Part shown: one piece after another, positions 1-8,460 of the stretch | Layout of the letters: each line of letters opens with the position of its first letter | Position numbering within the stretch: the first letter of the stretch is position 1 | Origin: DVEG01 sp964405435 | GTDB taxonomy: Bacteria; Cyanobacteriota; Cyanobacteriia; Cyanobacteriales; Oscillatoriaceae | DNA: 64,000 bases | NCBI GenBank assembly: GCA_964405435.1 | Contig: CAYOOD010000014.1 | Coordinates: forward strand, 1 to 64,000 | Reading direction: 5' to 3' | Made by a program: the position numbers and the translations under genes | Notes under the pieces: generated by a model | What the model saw: the letters and a program-made list of their open reading frames with translations, nothing else | Told to the model about the DNA's origin: nothing | Database searches by the model: none

Positions 1-2853
1 CTCCCCCTCCCCCCCTCTCCCACTCCTCCCCTCTCCGCCGATGGCAGCCCGGAGCAAATGGAATTGTGCCTGTCAGGATTGACGGTAAAACAAAACGGCG
101 AAATCCGAGTGAACAACCGCATCTATCAAGCAGTTTTTAGCCCGACGTGGGTAGAAAAAGAATTGGGAAAACTGCGCCCCTACGCCGAGGCGATGAGCGC
201 GTGGCTGACATCCAACTGTCAGGATGAATCTCGACTGCTCAGGGGAGAAGCCTTGCGCGACGCTCAGACGTGGGCAGCGGGAAAAAGCTTGAGCGACGCG
301 GATTATCAATTCATCGCCGCCAGCCAAGAAGCAGAAAACAAAAGGCTGGAATTGGAAAAACTGGAAGTTCAAGTCAATTTAGACGCGACAGCCAAAGCCA
401 AGCAGATAGTCGATGCAGCGTATCAAAAAGCCCAGCGGCTGATTCGCCGGGGCATCGTCGGATTTAGCCTTACCGCTGCTTTGGCAATCACCCTGACTGC
501 CGTGGCGGGCAACTACGCCCAGCAGCAACTGCGAGAAGCGCGAGAAGGCGCGCGACTGGAGCGAGAAGGAGTGAGTGCTTTGCAGCAGTTTAAGTTGGTA
601 CAAATCGAAGCTTTACTGTCAGCCATGCGAGCAGGAGAAGATTTACAAGCGCTAGTCAAAAATCGCCCCCTAGAAAACTATCCCGCTTTCAGCCCGCTGC
701 TAGCGTTGCAGACGATTCTCGACAACATTAAAGAACAGAATCAGCTACAGCTTCAGCGCGATGTCAACAGCGCAGTATTTAGCCCCGATGGCAAGTACCT
801 CGCCACTATCTCTTCGGATAACACTGCCCGCATCTGGGATTTATCGGGCAAACTGGTTGCTGAATTGAAGGGGCATCAGGGCGATGTCAAAAGCGCAGAA
901 TTTAGCCCCGATGGCAAGTACCTCGCCACTGCCTCTTATGACAAAACTGCCCGCATCTGGGATTTATCGGGCAAACTGGTTGCCGAATTGAAGGGGCATC
1001 AGGGCTATATCAACAGGGCAGTATTTAGCCCCGATGGCAAGTACCTTGCCACTGCCTCTACTGACACAACTGCCCGCATCTGGGATTTATCGGGCAAACT
1101 GGTTGCCGAATTGAAGGGGCATCAGGGCTATATCAACAGGGCAGTATTTAGCCCCGATGGCAAGTACCTTGCCACTGCCTCTACTGACACAACTGCCCGC
1201 ATCTGGGATTTATCAGGCAAACTGGTTGCCCAATTAAAGGGGCATCAGGGTAGTGTCATCAGGGCAGAATTTAGCCCCGATGGCAAGTACCTCGCCACCG
1301 CCTCTGCTGACAAAACTGCCCGCATCTGGGATTTATCCCGCAATCTGGTTACCGAATTGCAGGGGCATGAGGATATAGTTATCAGGGCAGTATTTAGCCC
1401 CGATGGCAAGTACCTCGCCACCGCCTCTGCTGACAAAACTGCCCGCATCTGGGATTTATCCCGCAATCTGGTTGCTGAATTGAAAGGGCATCAGAGCAGT
1501 GTCAATAGCGCAGAATTTAGCCCCGATGGCAAGTACCTCGCCACCACTGCCTTTTTGGATAACACTGCCCGAATCTGGGATTTATCCGGCAATATGGTTG
1601 CCGAATTGAAGGGGCATCAGAAACCTGTCATCAGCGCAGAATTTAGCCCCGATGGCAAGTACCTCGCCACTGCTTCTTGGGATGACACTGCTCGCATCTG
1701 GGATTTATCGGGCAAACTGGTTACCGACTCTTGGAATAAGACTGCCCGCATCTGGGATTTATCGGGCAAACTGGTTGCCGAATTGAAGGGGAATCATAGC
1801 TTTGTCACCAAAGCAGAATTGAGCCCCAATGGCAAGTACCTCGCCACTGCCTCTTGGGATAACACTGCCCGCATCTGGGATTTATCGGGCAAACTGGTTG
1901 CCGAATTGAAGGGGCATCAGGGCTATATCAACAGGGCAGTATTTAGCCCCGATGGCAAGTACCTTGCCACTGCCTCTACTGACACAACTGCCCGCATCTG
2001 GGATTTATCAGGCAAACTGGTTGCCCAATTAAAGGGGCATCAGGGTAGTGTCATCAGGGCAGAATTTAGCCCCGATGGCAAGTACCTCGCCACTGCCTCT
2101 ACTGACACAACTGCCCGCATTTGGGATTTATCCGGCAAACTGGTTGCCGAATTGAAGGGGCATCAGGGCTATGTCATCGGCGCAATATTTAGCCCGGATG
2201 GCAAGTACCTCGCCACTGCCTCTTCGGATAAAACTGCCCGCATCTGGGATTTATCCGGCAACCAGGTTGCCGAATTGAAGGGGCATCAGGATACTGTCTG
2301 GAGCGCAGTATTTAGCCCCGATGGCAACCGACTAGCCACTGCCTCTAGTGACAAAACTACCCGTATCTGGGATTTATCTGGCAAACTGATTGCCGAATTG
2401 AAGGGGTATGAGGCTAGTATCATCAGACGTGCAATAGTATTTAGCCCCGATGGCAAGTACCTTGCCACTGCCTCTACTGACACAACTGCCCGCATCTGGG
2501 ATTTATCCGGCAAACTGGTTGCCGAATTTAAAGGGCATCAGGATATTGTCAACAGCGCAAAATTTAGCCCCGATGGCAAGTACCTTGCCACTGTCTCTGA
2601 GGATCGCACAGTGCGCCTGTGGGCGATATCGGGGCAGCAGATTGCTCAATATGATGGCAATGAGGTAAGTTTTAGCCCTGATGGCAAGCTGATTGCTGTT
2701 AGAAAAGACGGCGGCGTGCGGTTGTGGCGGGTTGAGGGGTTGGATGAAATGTTGGCTCGCGGCTGCAAGTGGTTGGAAGGTTACTTTGTCACCCATCCCG
2801 AGGCGCTAGAAACGCTCCCGGTATGCCGCAACTCATCCCGGTTGAGCAAATAG
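1..2853 (+). CDS. AAA-like/WD40 repeat protein, 5' end outside window
   Basis: The frame is open to the first base of the window, so the gene is cut by the left edge; the first ATG in frame is at 58 but is unlikely to be the start. Residues numbered from that ATG: 1-50 resemble the end of the AAA-like ATPase module found in cyanobacterial signalling proteins (VNNRIYQAVFSPTWVEKEL), about 60-115 is the usual helical linker (LLRGEALRDAQTWA, DADYQFIAASQ), about 131-153 is one membrane segment, and about 236-905 is an array of roughly 15 WD40 blades plus remnants, each about 41 residues with SPDGKYLATAS and TARIWDLSGK. One blade is partly deleted (around 1720-1740). Bases 1-36 are a CTCCC-type simple repeat translated as a proline-rich stretch inside the AAA-like part. 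Likely a membrane-bound NTPase sensor or scaffold; ligand unknown. Confidence 0.85.
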   Translation, partial: LPLPPSPTPPLSADGSPEQMELCLSGLTVKQNGEIRVNNRIYQAVFSPTWVEKELGKLRPYAEAMSAWLTSNCQDESRLLRGEALRDAQTWAAGKSLSDADYQFIAASQEAENKRLELEKLEVQVNLDATAKAKQIVDAAYQKAQRLIRRGIVGFSLTAALAITLTAVAGNYAQQQLREAREGARLEREGVSALQQFKLVQIEALLSAMRAGEDLQALVKNRPLENYPAFSPLLALQTILDNIKEQNQLQLQRDVNSAVFSPDGKYLATISSDNTARIWDLSGKLVAELKGHQGDVKSAEFSPDGKYLATASYDKTARIWDLSGKLVAELKGHQGYINRAVFSPDGKYLATASTDTTARIWDLSGKLVAELKGHQGYINRAVFSPDGKYLATASTDTTARIWDLSGKLVAQLKGHQGSVIRAEFSPDGKYLATASADKTARIWDLSRNLVTELQGHEDIVIRAVFSPDGKYLATASADKTARIWDLSRNLVAELKGHQSSVNSAEFSPDGKYLATTAFLDNTARIWDLSGNMVAELKGHQKPVISAEFSPDGKYLATASWDDTARIWDLSGKLVTDSWNKTARIWDLSGKLVAELKGNHSFVTKAELSPNGKYLATASWDNTARIWDLSGKLVAELKGHQGYINRAVFSPDGKYLATASTDTTARIWDLSGKLVAQLKGHQGSVIRAEFSPDGKYLATASTDTTARIWDLSGKLVAELKGHQGYVIGAIFSPDGKYLATASSDKTARIWDLSGNQVAELKGHQDTVWSAVFSPDGNRLATASSDKTTRIWDLSGKLIAELKGYEASIIRRAIVFSPDGKYLATASTDTTARIWDLSGKLVAEFKGHQDIVNSAKFSPDGKYLATVSEDRTVRLWAISGQQIAQYDGNEVSFSPDGKLIAVRKDGGVRLWRVEGLDEMLARGCKWLEGYFVTHPEALETLPVCRNSSRLSK
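766..2730 (+). repeat. tandem 123-bp WD40-coding repeats
   Basis: About 15 units of roughly 123 bp, most of them nearly identical at base level, encode the WD40 blades. The near-identity of third codon positions points to recent expansion or ongoing gene conversion. Confidence 0.85.
1069..1298 (+). repeat. 230-bp block repeated exactly at 1864-2093
   Basis: Bases 1069-1298 and 1864-2093 are identical over 230 bp at an offset of 795 bp, bounded by mismatches on both sides. The block spans about two blades and is out of register with the neighbouring blades, so it is a segmental copy inside the array. Confidence 0.8.
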
Positions 2854-2928
2854 CTCGCTTATCGCCCATTGCCCGCAGGCTGAAGCCTGGGGCTAGACAA
2901 ACTTTCGCCCGCCTGCGCGGGCTGCAAT

Positions 2929-3041
2929 TATAGCGGTTTTCATCCTTTGTGAGGTACAGAGAAATCCGGAGGGGCGGGCATGCCCACCCCTACAGAAACC
3001 GGTTTTTTGAGCTGTACTTCATCTATCTAAAAAACGCTATA
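2929..3041. mobile_element. MITE-like element with TATAGC termini
   Basis: 113 bp starting TATAGCGGTTTT and ending AAAAAACGCTATA, so the ends are inverted repeats. No coding capacity. The same end type is seen at 44065-44161. It is framed by perfect 17-bp inverted repeats, GCCCGCCTGCGCGGGCT (2907-2923) and its complement (3041-3057). Confidence 0.5.
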
Positions 3042-3186
3042 GCCCGCGCAGGCGGGCTTTGCTCGTGTAGCCCCACCCTTGAGGGTGGGGGATATTTTTT
3101 TCTCGCGTATGAAAAACTCTCCCGCAGTACACCATTTATCGATATTGCAGAAATATATAGCAGTTTTCAAGAAGCGTGAGTTACAT

Positions 3187-3221
3187 CAGAAACCCGGCTT
3201 CTTTAAGAAGCCGGGTTTCTG
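3187..3221. repeat. dispersed 35-bp palindrome, perfect copy
   Basis: CAGAAACCCGGCTTCTT, one central base, then the exact mirror. Other copies lie at 4709, 4755, 6682, 15314, 16130 and 44097. It can form a strong hairpin. Confidence 0.8.
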
Positions 3222-3376
3222 AACTTTACTTCTTTAGACACTAAATTCTTTGCCCGTTAACGAAGCCTGTAGGGGCGAAGCATTTGCGCAGAAAAAGTGT
3301 CGGTTAGCCGTCAATATTAATTCGCAAATGCTTCGCCCTAACGGTGGAAGGGCGCGCGCCGACGCCCCCTATTTTT

Positions 3377-3562
3377 CTACCGCACACCCAACCAGGTAAA
3401 GAAATCCTGACGGGTGAAAAATTCCAGCACCAAAAGGGCGATAAAACCGAGCATGGCAAATCGTCCGTTGATGAGTTCGGCGTAGGCAGTCCACCCAAAA
3501 GCGGGTTCTGGCGGCTTGTATTCGGTTGCGGCAGGGGTTGGTTTAGATGGCGTTTCAGTCAT
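3377..3562 (-). CDS. high-light-inducible chlorophyll-binding protein (Hlip/SCP)
   Basis: 61 residues, the usual size for a one-helix Hlip. The chlorophyll a/b-binding signature is visible: ELINGRFAMLGFIALLVLEF, with the Glu and Asn-Arg that ligate chlorophyll and form the helix-pair salt bridge. The N-terminus is Pro/Thr rich, with the FGWTAYAE segment common before the helix. Family members sit in the thylakoid, dimerise, bind chlorophyll and carotenoid and protect or recycle photosystem II under light stress. It begins 5 bases after the sdhB stop codon on the same strand, so the two are probably co-transcribed and may be translationally coupled; no separate Shine-Dalgarno is obvious. Confidence 0.92.
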   Translation of the reverse strand: MTETPSKPTPAATEYKPPEPAFGWTAYAELINGRFAMLGFIALLVLEFFTRQDFFTWLGVR

Positions 3563-3567
3563 GGCAG

Positions 3568-4614
3568 TTACTTTTTGTCAGGTATTTTAGAAACAGATTG
3601 CTTGTCTAGTTTTTGAACGGATTCAATCAGCGATCGCACTTCTTTCGTTCCCTCAGAAGGCTTAAATCCCATCGGCAGTTTGCCGCGCCGCAGCATCTGG
3701 AATCCCAGGGGCAAGAGTTTCGCCAGTTCTTTAAATCCGGCGAAAGAGTGACTGAACAGTTTGGTGGCAAATTTGCGCTCCTCTATCCAGCCGCCCTCTT
3801 TCACCAATTCCAGCAATAACTTGCGGTGGCGAATCGGCTGCCCGCCGGTTTCATCCTTGCGATCGAGAATCTCGCCCTTAATCTTGCTGATTTGATCGAG
3901 CGGTGCTACCTCCATCGGGCACACTGCATTGCAGTTAAAACACCGCGTGCAGCCCCAGACGCCAAAGGTGCCTTGATTGTATTTTTCCAGGCGGCTTTCT
4001 GTCTCGGCGTCGCGGGAATCCGCTACCATGCGGTAAGCTTTAGCAAGGGCGTGAGGTCCCGCAAAATCGGGATTCACTTCGCGGGCGTTGCACTCGGAAT
4101 AACACGCGCCGCACAGGATGCAATTTCCCGTCTGATTCAGCCGCTCCCGCTCTTCGGGGGTTTGCAAAAATTCCCGCTCCGGGATTTGCCGCGCTCCGCT
4201 GCTGACGTAGGGCTCGACAGCTTCTAGATTGTCCCAGAAACTGCTCATATCCACAACCAGATCTTTCATCACGGGCATGTTGCCCATCGGCGCGATCGTC
4301 ATTTCTGGGATGCTGTCTGCTGGCTGCAGGGCTGTGCCATTGCCCGCCTGTGCCGCAATCTGCTGCAGTCTCTCGATTTCGCTGCCGATATTTTCCTTGC
4401 ACGCGAGCGCCGAACGCCCGTTAATCCGCATCGAACAACTGCCGCAGATGGTGTTGCGGCAATTTTTGCGATAAGCTAGCGTCCCGTCTTGCTCCCACTT
4501 GATGCGATTGAGGCAATCTAGGATGGTGTTGCCCGGTTCTACTTCCAGGGTGTATGTCTGGATGCGCGGGGTAGAGTTGGGGTTTTGTCGTACTATGTTG
4601 AAACGAACTTGCAT
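3568..4614 (-). CDS. sdhB: succinate dehydrogenase/fumarate reductase iron-sulfur subunit
   Basis: 348 residues from the chosen ATG at 4614 (starts MQVRFNIVRQ); an ATG at 4638 would add 8 residues. N-terminal plant-ferredoxin-like domain with the [2Fe-2S] cysteines in CRNTICGSC and the following LAC; C-terminal Fer4 domain with CILCGACYSEC and GCTRCFNCNAVCP for the [4Fe-4S] and [3Fe-4S] clusters. About 75 residues longer at the C-terminus than the E. coli protein. It passes electrons from the flavin subunit to the membrane quinone pool in the thylakoid respiratory chain. No sdhA or anchor gene lies nearby. The hli gene follows immediately. Confidence 0.93.
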   Translation of the reverse strand: MQVRFNIVRQNPNSTPRIQTYTLEVEPGNTILDCLNRIKWEQDGTLAYRKNCRNTICGSCSMRINGRSALACKENIGSEIERLQQIAAQAGNGTALQPADSIPEMTIAPMGNMPVMKDLVVDMSSFWDNLEAVEPYVSSGARQIPEREFLQTPEERERLNQTGNCILCGACYSECNAREVNPDFAGPHALAKAYRMVADSRDAETESRLEKYNQGTFGVWGCTRCFNCNAVCPMEVAPLDQISKIKGEILDRKDETGGQPIRHRKLLLELVKEGGWIEERKFATKLFSHSFAGFKELAKLLPLGFQMLRRGKLPMGFKPSEGTKEVRSLIESVQKLDKQSVSKIPDKK

Positions 4615-4708
4615 GGTCGCCACCGAATCCCCTTGCATGGAGTGCATAACCTATTGTAAGCCGAGGCACGGGTTGCCGGCAGCCTGAAGCGATCGGATGG
4701 TTATACTC

Positions 4709-4741
4709 AGAAACCCGGTTTTTCCAAAAAACCGGGCTTCT
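4709..4741. repeat. dispersed palindrome, first of a tandem pair
   Basis: 15-bp arms (AGAAACCCGGTTTTT, one mismatch on the other side) with a 3-base loop, downstream of amt. A diverged T-rich version of the 35-bp palindrome. Confidence 0.7.
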
Positions 4742-4754
4742 CGCCATACAGCCC

Positions 4755-4787
4755 AGAAACCCGGTTTTTCCAAAAAACCGGGTTTCT
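4755..4787 (-). terminator. hairpin downstream of amt (palindrome family copy)
   Basis: Perfect 15-bp stem AGAAACCCGGTTTTT with a 3-base loop, 65 bases after the amt stop in its direction of transcription. It belongs to the dispersed palindrome family, so its role as terminator is an inference. Confidence 0.45.
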
Positions 4788-4851
4788 CGCTCTTCCTTTA
4801 TCTATTTCTCGCTTAAATTTCACTCGGCTTGAACCGAATTTACCGGCAGGG

Positions 4852-6369
4852 TTAGATGGTATTGCCGCTAAATTCTTCCCCGTAACCCTCTTCGCCGTGT
4901 TCGTTGATGTCCATCCCTTTAATTTCTATTTCAGGTTTCGGACGCAAACCAACGGTTGCCTGAATGACTTTGAGAATGACGAAGGTTCCTACTCCAGAAA
5001 TGACGTAGGCGATCGCGACTGCTGCCAGTTGAATGAAGAAGAGTTTGGGATTGCCGTGCAGCAACCCATCTGCTCCGCCGGAATTGACTTTTGTCGTGGC
5101 AAAAATCCCGGTAAGGAGCGCGCCAATCGTCCCGGCAACGCCGTGAACCGGGAAGGTATCCAAGGAGTCGTCAAACTTGAGTTTTGCTTTCAAGCTAATC
5201 GCATAGAAGCAGCACAGGGAAATAAAACTGCCTATCAACAGGGCTGCTTGCGGCTCGACAAAACCAGCGGCGGGGGTAATTCCTGCCAAACCGGCGATCG
5301 CTCCCGATGCGGCACCGACTGCCGTCGGTTTGCCGCGCAAAAATGTTTCCAGAAGCAGCCAAGTCACCGTTCCTGCTGCCGCTCCAGTATTCGTATTGAT
5401 GAAAGCGTAGGTTGCCACGCCATTTGCTGCGAGGGCACTGCCGGCATTAAATCCAAACCAGCCAAACCACAGCAAACCAGCTCCCAAAAGGATAAACGGG
5501 ACGTTATGGGGTGCTGAAAGATTGTGCGGATATTTGGCACGAGGTCCGATCATCCAGGCTGCGACTAATGCCGAAACTGCACAGGTAATGTGAACGACGA
5601 TTCCGCCGGCAAAATCTAGCGCGCCGATGCCGCCATTGATTCCCAACCAGCCGCCTTTTCCCCACACCATGTGGGCAACGGGACAGTAAATAAATGTTGA
5701 CCACAAGAGTACGAATAGGGTGTAGGCGCGGAAACTTACCCGCTCTACAATCGCCCCAGAAATTAGCGCCGGGGTGATAATCGCAAACATGCCTTGATAC
5801 ATCATAAATGCCAGGTGCGGAATTGTCCCGGCATAAGATTGCACGGCGTCTGGCTGCGAACCGGCGAGATATCCCGTTGTCTCCAATCCGACGCCATTTA
5901 GCAATAGCCACTGCAAGCCGCCGATGAAGGGCAAGCCGGGGGCAAATGCGAGGCTATACCCCCACAGCACCCACGTTACGCCGACAACTCCCATGAGCAA
6001 AAAGCTCATCATCAGGGTGTTGAGAATGTTGCGTTTGGCAACAAATCCGCCGTAGAAAAACGCCAGCCCCGGTGTCATCAGTAACACCAGGGCTGAACAG
6101 ACGAGCATAAACGATGTATCGGCTGAAGTTTGCGCGGCGGCGATTGAGGTTTGCGCGGCTTCGATTGAGCTTTGTACTGCAGTGAGCGAGCTTTGTACTG
6201 CAGTTATTGAGCCTTGTACTGCGTCGATTGAGCTTTGCGCGACACCAACCGCCTCTGTCACTTGTTCTGCGGATTCTTCACCCTCTAGAAATTGAGCGAA
6301 GCACGGGGCGCTGTATACCCACCAGGCGATCGGAAGAAATAATAAAGTTTTCCAGATTTTTTTAAGCAA
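4852..6369 (-). CDS. amt: ammonium transporter (Amt family)
   Basis: 505 residues. I choose a TTG start at 6369 because AAGGAAGG lies 5 bases upstream; an earlier in-frame TTG at 6396 has no such site. A signal peptide (LFLPIAWWVYSAPCFAQ) is followed by an unusual stretch of five 7-residue repeats of the type SSIDAVQ/GSITAVQ/SSIEAAQ, then the typical eleven-helix Amt channel beginning near SFMLVCSALVLLMTPGLAFFY. Family landmarks: the twin histidines in HMVWG and FPVHGVAG, and GAIVERVSFRAY. It imports ammonium across the cytoplasmic membrane as a trimer. A perfect NtcA consensus lies 66 bases upstream, predicting activation under nitrogen limitation. No glnB-like gene adjoins it. Confidence 0.93.
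   Translation of the reverse strand: MLKKIWKTLLFLPIAWWVYSAPCFAQFLEGEESAEQVTEAVGVAQSSIDAVQGSITAVQSSLTAVQSSIEAAQTSIAAAQTSADTSFMLVCSALVLLMTPGLAFFYGGFVAKRNILNTLMMSFLLMGVVGVTWVLWGYSLAFAPGLPFIGGLQWLLLNGVGLETTGYLAGSQPDAVQSYAGTIPHLAFMMYQGMFAIITPALISGAIVERVSFRAYTLFVLLWSTFIYCPVAHMVWGKGGWLGINGGIGALDFAGGIVVHITCAVSALVAAWMIGPRAKYPHNLSAPHNVPFILLGAGLLWFGWFGFNAGSALAANGVATYAFINTNTGAAAGTVTWLLLETFLRGKPTAVGAASGAIAGLAGITPAAGFVEPQAALLIGSFISLCCFYAISLKAKLKFDDSLDTFPVHGVAGTIGALLTGIFATTKVNSGGADGLLHGNPKLFFIQLAAVAIAYVISGVGTFVILKVIQATVGLRPKPEIEIKGMDINEHGEEGYGEEFSGNTI
6160..6262 (-). repeat. 21-bp tandem repeats coding heptads in amt
   Basis: About five 21-bp units (pattern TTGAGCTTTGTACTGCAGT on the plus strand) encode heptads between the Amt signal peptide and the first channel helix. 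Unit length is a multiple of 3, so copy number can change without a frameshift. Confidence 0.7.
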
Positions 6370-6435
6370 TGTTACCTTCCTTTTTGCTTCCCGCAAATCA
6401 CAGTTTTGATTGTCAACTTATGCCAGAAAAGTTCT

Positions 6436-6449
6436 GTAGCGAAAAATAC
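6436..6449 (-). promoter_or_regulatory. NtcA-binding consensus upstream of amt
   Basis: GTAGCGAAAAATAC fits GTA-N8-TAC exactly. It lies 66 bases before the proposed amt start. A TAN3T-like -10 (TAAGTT on the minus strand) is about 15 bases downstream, closer than the usual 22, so the promoter geometry is uncertain. NtcA activates ammonium transporter genes in many cyanobacteria. Confidence 0.6.
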
Positions 6450-6681
6450 AATTTTATCTGTAACATTCTGCAAACTATCTTGACAAGCTACCTTCTAGTA
6501 AGGCTTTCGGCATTTTGTATATTTTTATACTTTATTCTTAAAGAAGCTCTACATTCGTCTTGTCTTTCTTAACAAATATGAAAGTGTCATCTTAAAAAAA
6601 GCCAGCAATGGCTGAGATAAGTTCGCGGAACGCTTCTGCTGAGCGGAAAATAGAGGTAAAGAAATGTAACCGGGCAGGAGT

Positions 6682-6716
6682 CAGAAAACCGGCTTCTTGA
6701 AGAAGCCGGGTTTCTA
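6682..6716. repeat. dispersed 35-bp palindrome
   Basis: CAGAAAACCGGCTTCTTGAAG followed by its near-mirror; one mismatch in the left arm. Confidence 0.7.
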
Positions 6717-6919
6717 GAATTTGCCTTCTAAAAATTTTTCTTGACTTGTAAAATGAATATTAATTTTATCTGGAAATTTTGGCTTGTAAATATCAAAATT
6801 TTTTAAGGTTTATTGGATGAATTAAATGCTATTGTTCGCTCCTTCCAAAAAACGCCGCGATCGCTCGTTTTTAGATACATATTCGGATAATTTTGTCAAG
6901 AGCAGAGCGCCGAGTCAAA

Positions 6920-7128
<209 letters not shown>

Positions 7129-7194
7129 CTCCTCCACTCGCCACTCGCCAGTGCCAATATAGATAAAGTAGGCCCTCGCGATTCACCGACTCCC

Positions 7195-7716
7195 ATGTGG
7201 ACAGAAACCCCTCCTCCCCGTTTTCCCAAAGTTCAGATCTGGCGGCGGGGCTGCGCCCTGCTCGTTGACATCCTCCCGTTATGGCTGATTAGCTCTGTAT
7301 TCGGAGGCAATCTCTTTATCGACTTACTCGCTTGGCTGGGATTGCGGGTGCTGGTGGTGTTGAAAACCCAGGGGCAGAGTCTGGGGCGGTGGGCGTTCGA
7401 CATGAAAGTCGTGGACGAACGCAGCGGCAGAACGCCAGAGGCGATCGCTCTAGCCAAACGGGAAGCACTGACCGGAGTGGGACTGATTTTGGCCTTAGTC
7501 GGCATTGCCAAAATCGATCCCATGCACGCTCAATACTTGATGCTGCTGCTGCCCTTAGCAGCAGACTGCAGCATCGCCTACTTTGAACCGGTGCGGCAGC
7601 AAGCCTTCCACGATCGCGTCGCCGGTACCGTCGTCGTCAGCACCCGCCGGGGTTACTCCCTGGATCTGAAAGTCAAGAGATGGGTTGCTCAGTTGCGGCG
7701 TTTTGTGAAACAATAG
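7195..7716 (+). CDS. RDD family membrane protein
   Basis: 173 residues from ATG 7195 (MWTETPPP). The RDD pattern is visible: WRRGCALLVDILPLWLI with the Arg and Asp of the first helix, a GQSLGRWAFDMKVVDE loop, further hydrophobic helices near residues 95-125, and FHDRVAGTVVV near the end. Family proteins are small polytopic membrane proteins of mostly unknown function. The frame extends to 6826, but that part encodes only simple repeats and an inverted repeat. It precedes rpmG by 43 bases on the same strand, so it may share a transcript with the ribosomal genes. Confidence 0.8.
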   Translation: MWTETPPPRFPKVQIWRRGCALLVDILPLWLISSVFGGNLFIDLLAWLGLRVLVVLKTQGQSLGRWAFDMKVVDERSGRTPEAIALAKREALTGVGLILALVGIAKIDPMHAQYLMLLLPLAADCSIAYFEPVRQQAFHDRVAGTVVVSTRRGYSLDLKVKRWVAQLRRFVKQ

Positions 7717-7759
7717 ATGTTTGTCTCTTATTCTGTCCCAAACTTGAGTTTGTAAACTT

Positions 7760-7948
7760 ATGGCTAAGGGTGTCCGTATTATTCTGACCCTGGAATGCAC
7801 TGAGTGTCGCACCAACGTGGCAAAGCGAACCCCCGGTGTCTCCCGGTACACCACCACCAAAAACCGACGCAACACCACAGCTCGGTTAGAACTGAAAAAG
7901 TTCTGCCCCTACTGCAACAAGCACACCGTACACAAGGAAATTAAATAG
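7760..7948 (+). CDS. rpmG: 50S ribosomal protein L33
   Basis: 62 residues, starting MAKGVRIILTLECTEC. Four cysteines in two CxxC pairs (CTEC and CPYC) would bind zinc, i.e. the C-plus form of L33. The basic Lys/Arg-rich centre (TTTKNRRNTT) binds 23S rRNA near the E site. It is followed by rpsR and an RNase II/R gene on the same strand, the gene order I expect in cyanobacteria. Confidence 0.97.
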   Translation: MAKGVRIILTLECTECRTNVAKRTPGVSRYTTTKNRRNTTARLELKKFCPYCNKHTVHKEIK

Positions 7949-8117
7949 TCAGCCTCGCGCCAGAGGTGTCCAAACTCGGTAGGGGCGATGCCCCCGCGCT
8001 CGCCCTAGAGCTGAAGCGCCCTGAAACGGGCGATCGCCGATATTGGACAGCCGCAGCGCGCGGAATCTGACTGACCTCAAAACTCTCACCAGACAACAGA
8101 CAACAGACAAACACGTT

Positions 8118-8333
8118 ATGAGTTACTTCCGTCGCCGCATTTCGCCGATTAAACCAGACGATCCGATCGACTACAAAGATGTAGAACTGCTGCGCAAGTT
8201 TATCACGGAGCGCGGTAAAATTCTGCCACGTCGGATTACAGGACTGACCGCCAAACAACAGCGAGACATGACCCAAGCCATCAAACGGGCTCGGTATCTG
8301 GCTTTGCTGCCCTTCATCAATCAAGAAGGATAA
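8118..8333 (+). CDS. rpsR: 30S ribosomal protein S18
   Basis: 71 residues from ATG 8118 (MSYFRRRISPIKPDD), the usual cyanobacterial/plastid length; the open frame extends back to 8043 but that part is not S18-like. Family signature: YKDVELLRKFITERGKILPRRITGL and the basic C-terminal helix with QAIKRARYLALLPF. It binds 16S rRNA with S6 in the small-subunit platform. Distance from rpmG is 169 bp; a 15-bp-stem hairpin lies downstream. Confidence 0.97.
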   Translation: MSYFRRRISPIKPDDPIDYKDVELLRKFITERGKILPRRITGLTAKQQRDMTQAIKRARYLALLPFINQEG

Positions 8334-8460
8334 ATTGATTTTGGATGCCCGGATTTGGGATTGCTCTCGGTGAGGGCGCGATCGCTTTCTTCCCCCCGGC
8401 AGTCCTTCGGGAAAGGGGGGATTTGGGGGGCAAAAAAGGGGGCGGCGGTCAATTGGGTAG

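Larger units (their letters stand above)
2854..3376. other. intergenic region made of repeats
   Basis: No gene seen. It holds the small element at 2929-3041 framed by 17-bp inverted repeats, a GC-rich hairpin around 3070-3090 (CCCCACCCTTGAGGGTGGGG) and a dispersed 35-bp palindrome at 3187-3221. It separates convergent genes, so some of these hairpins may end transcription. Confidence 0.6.
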
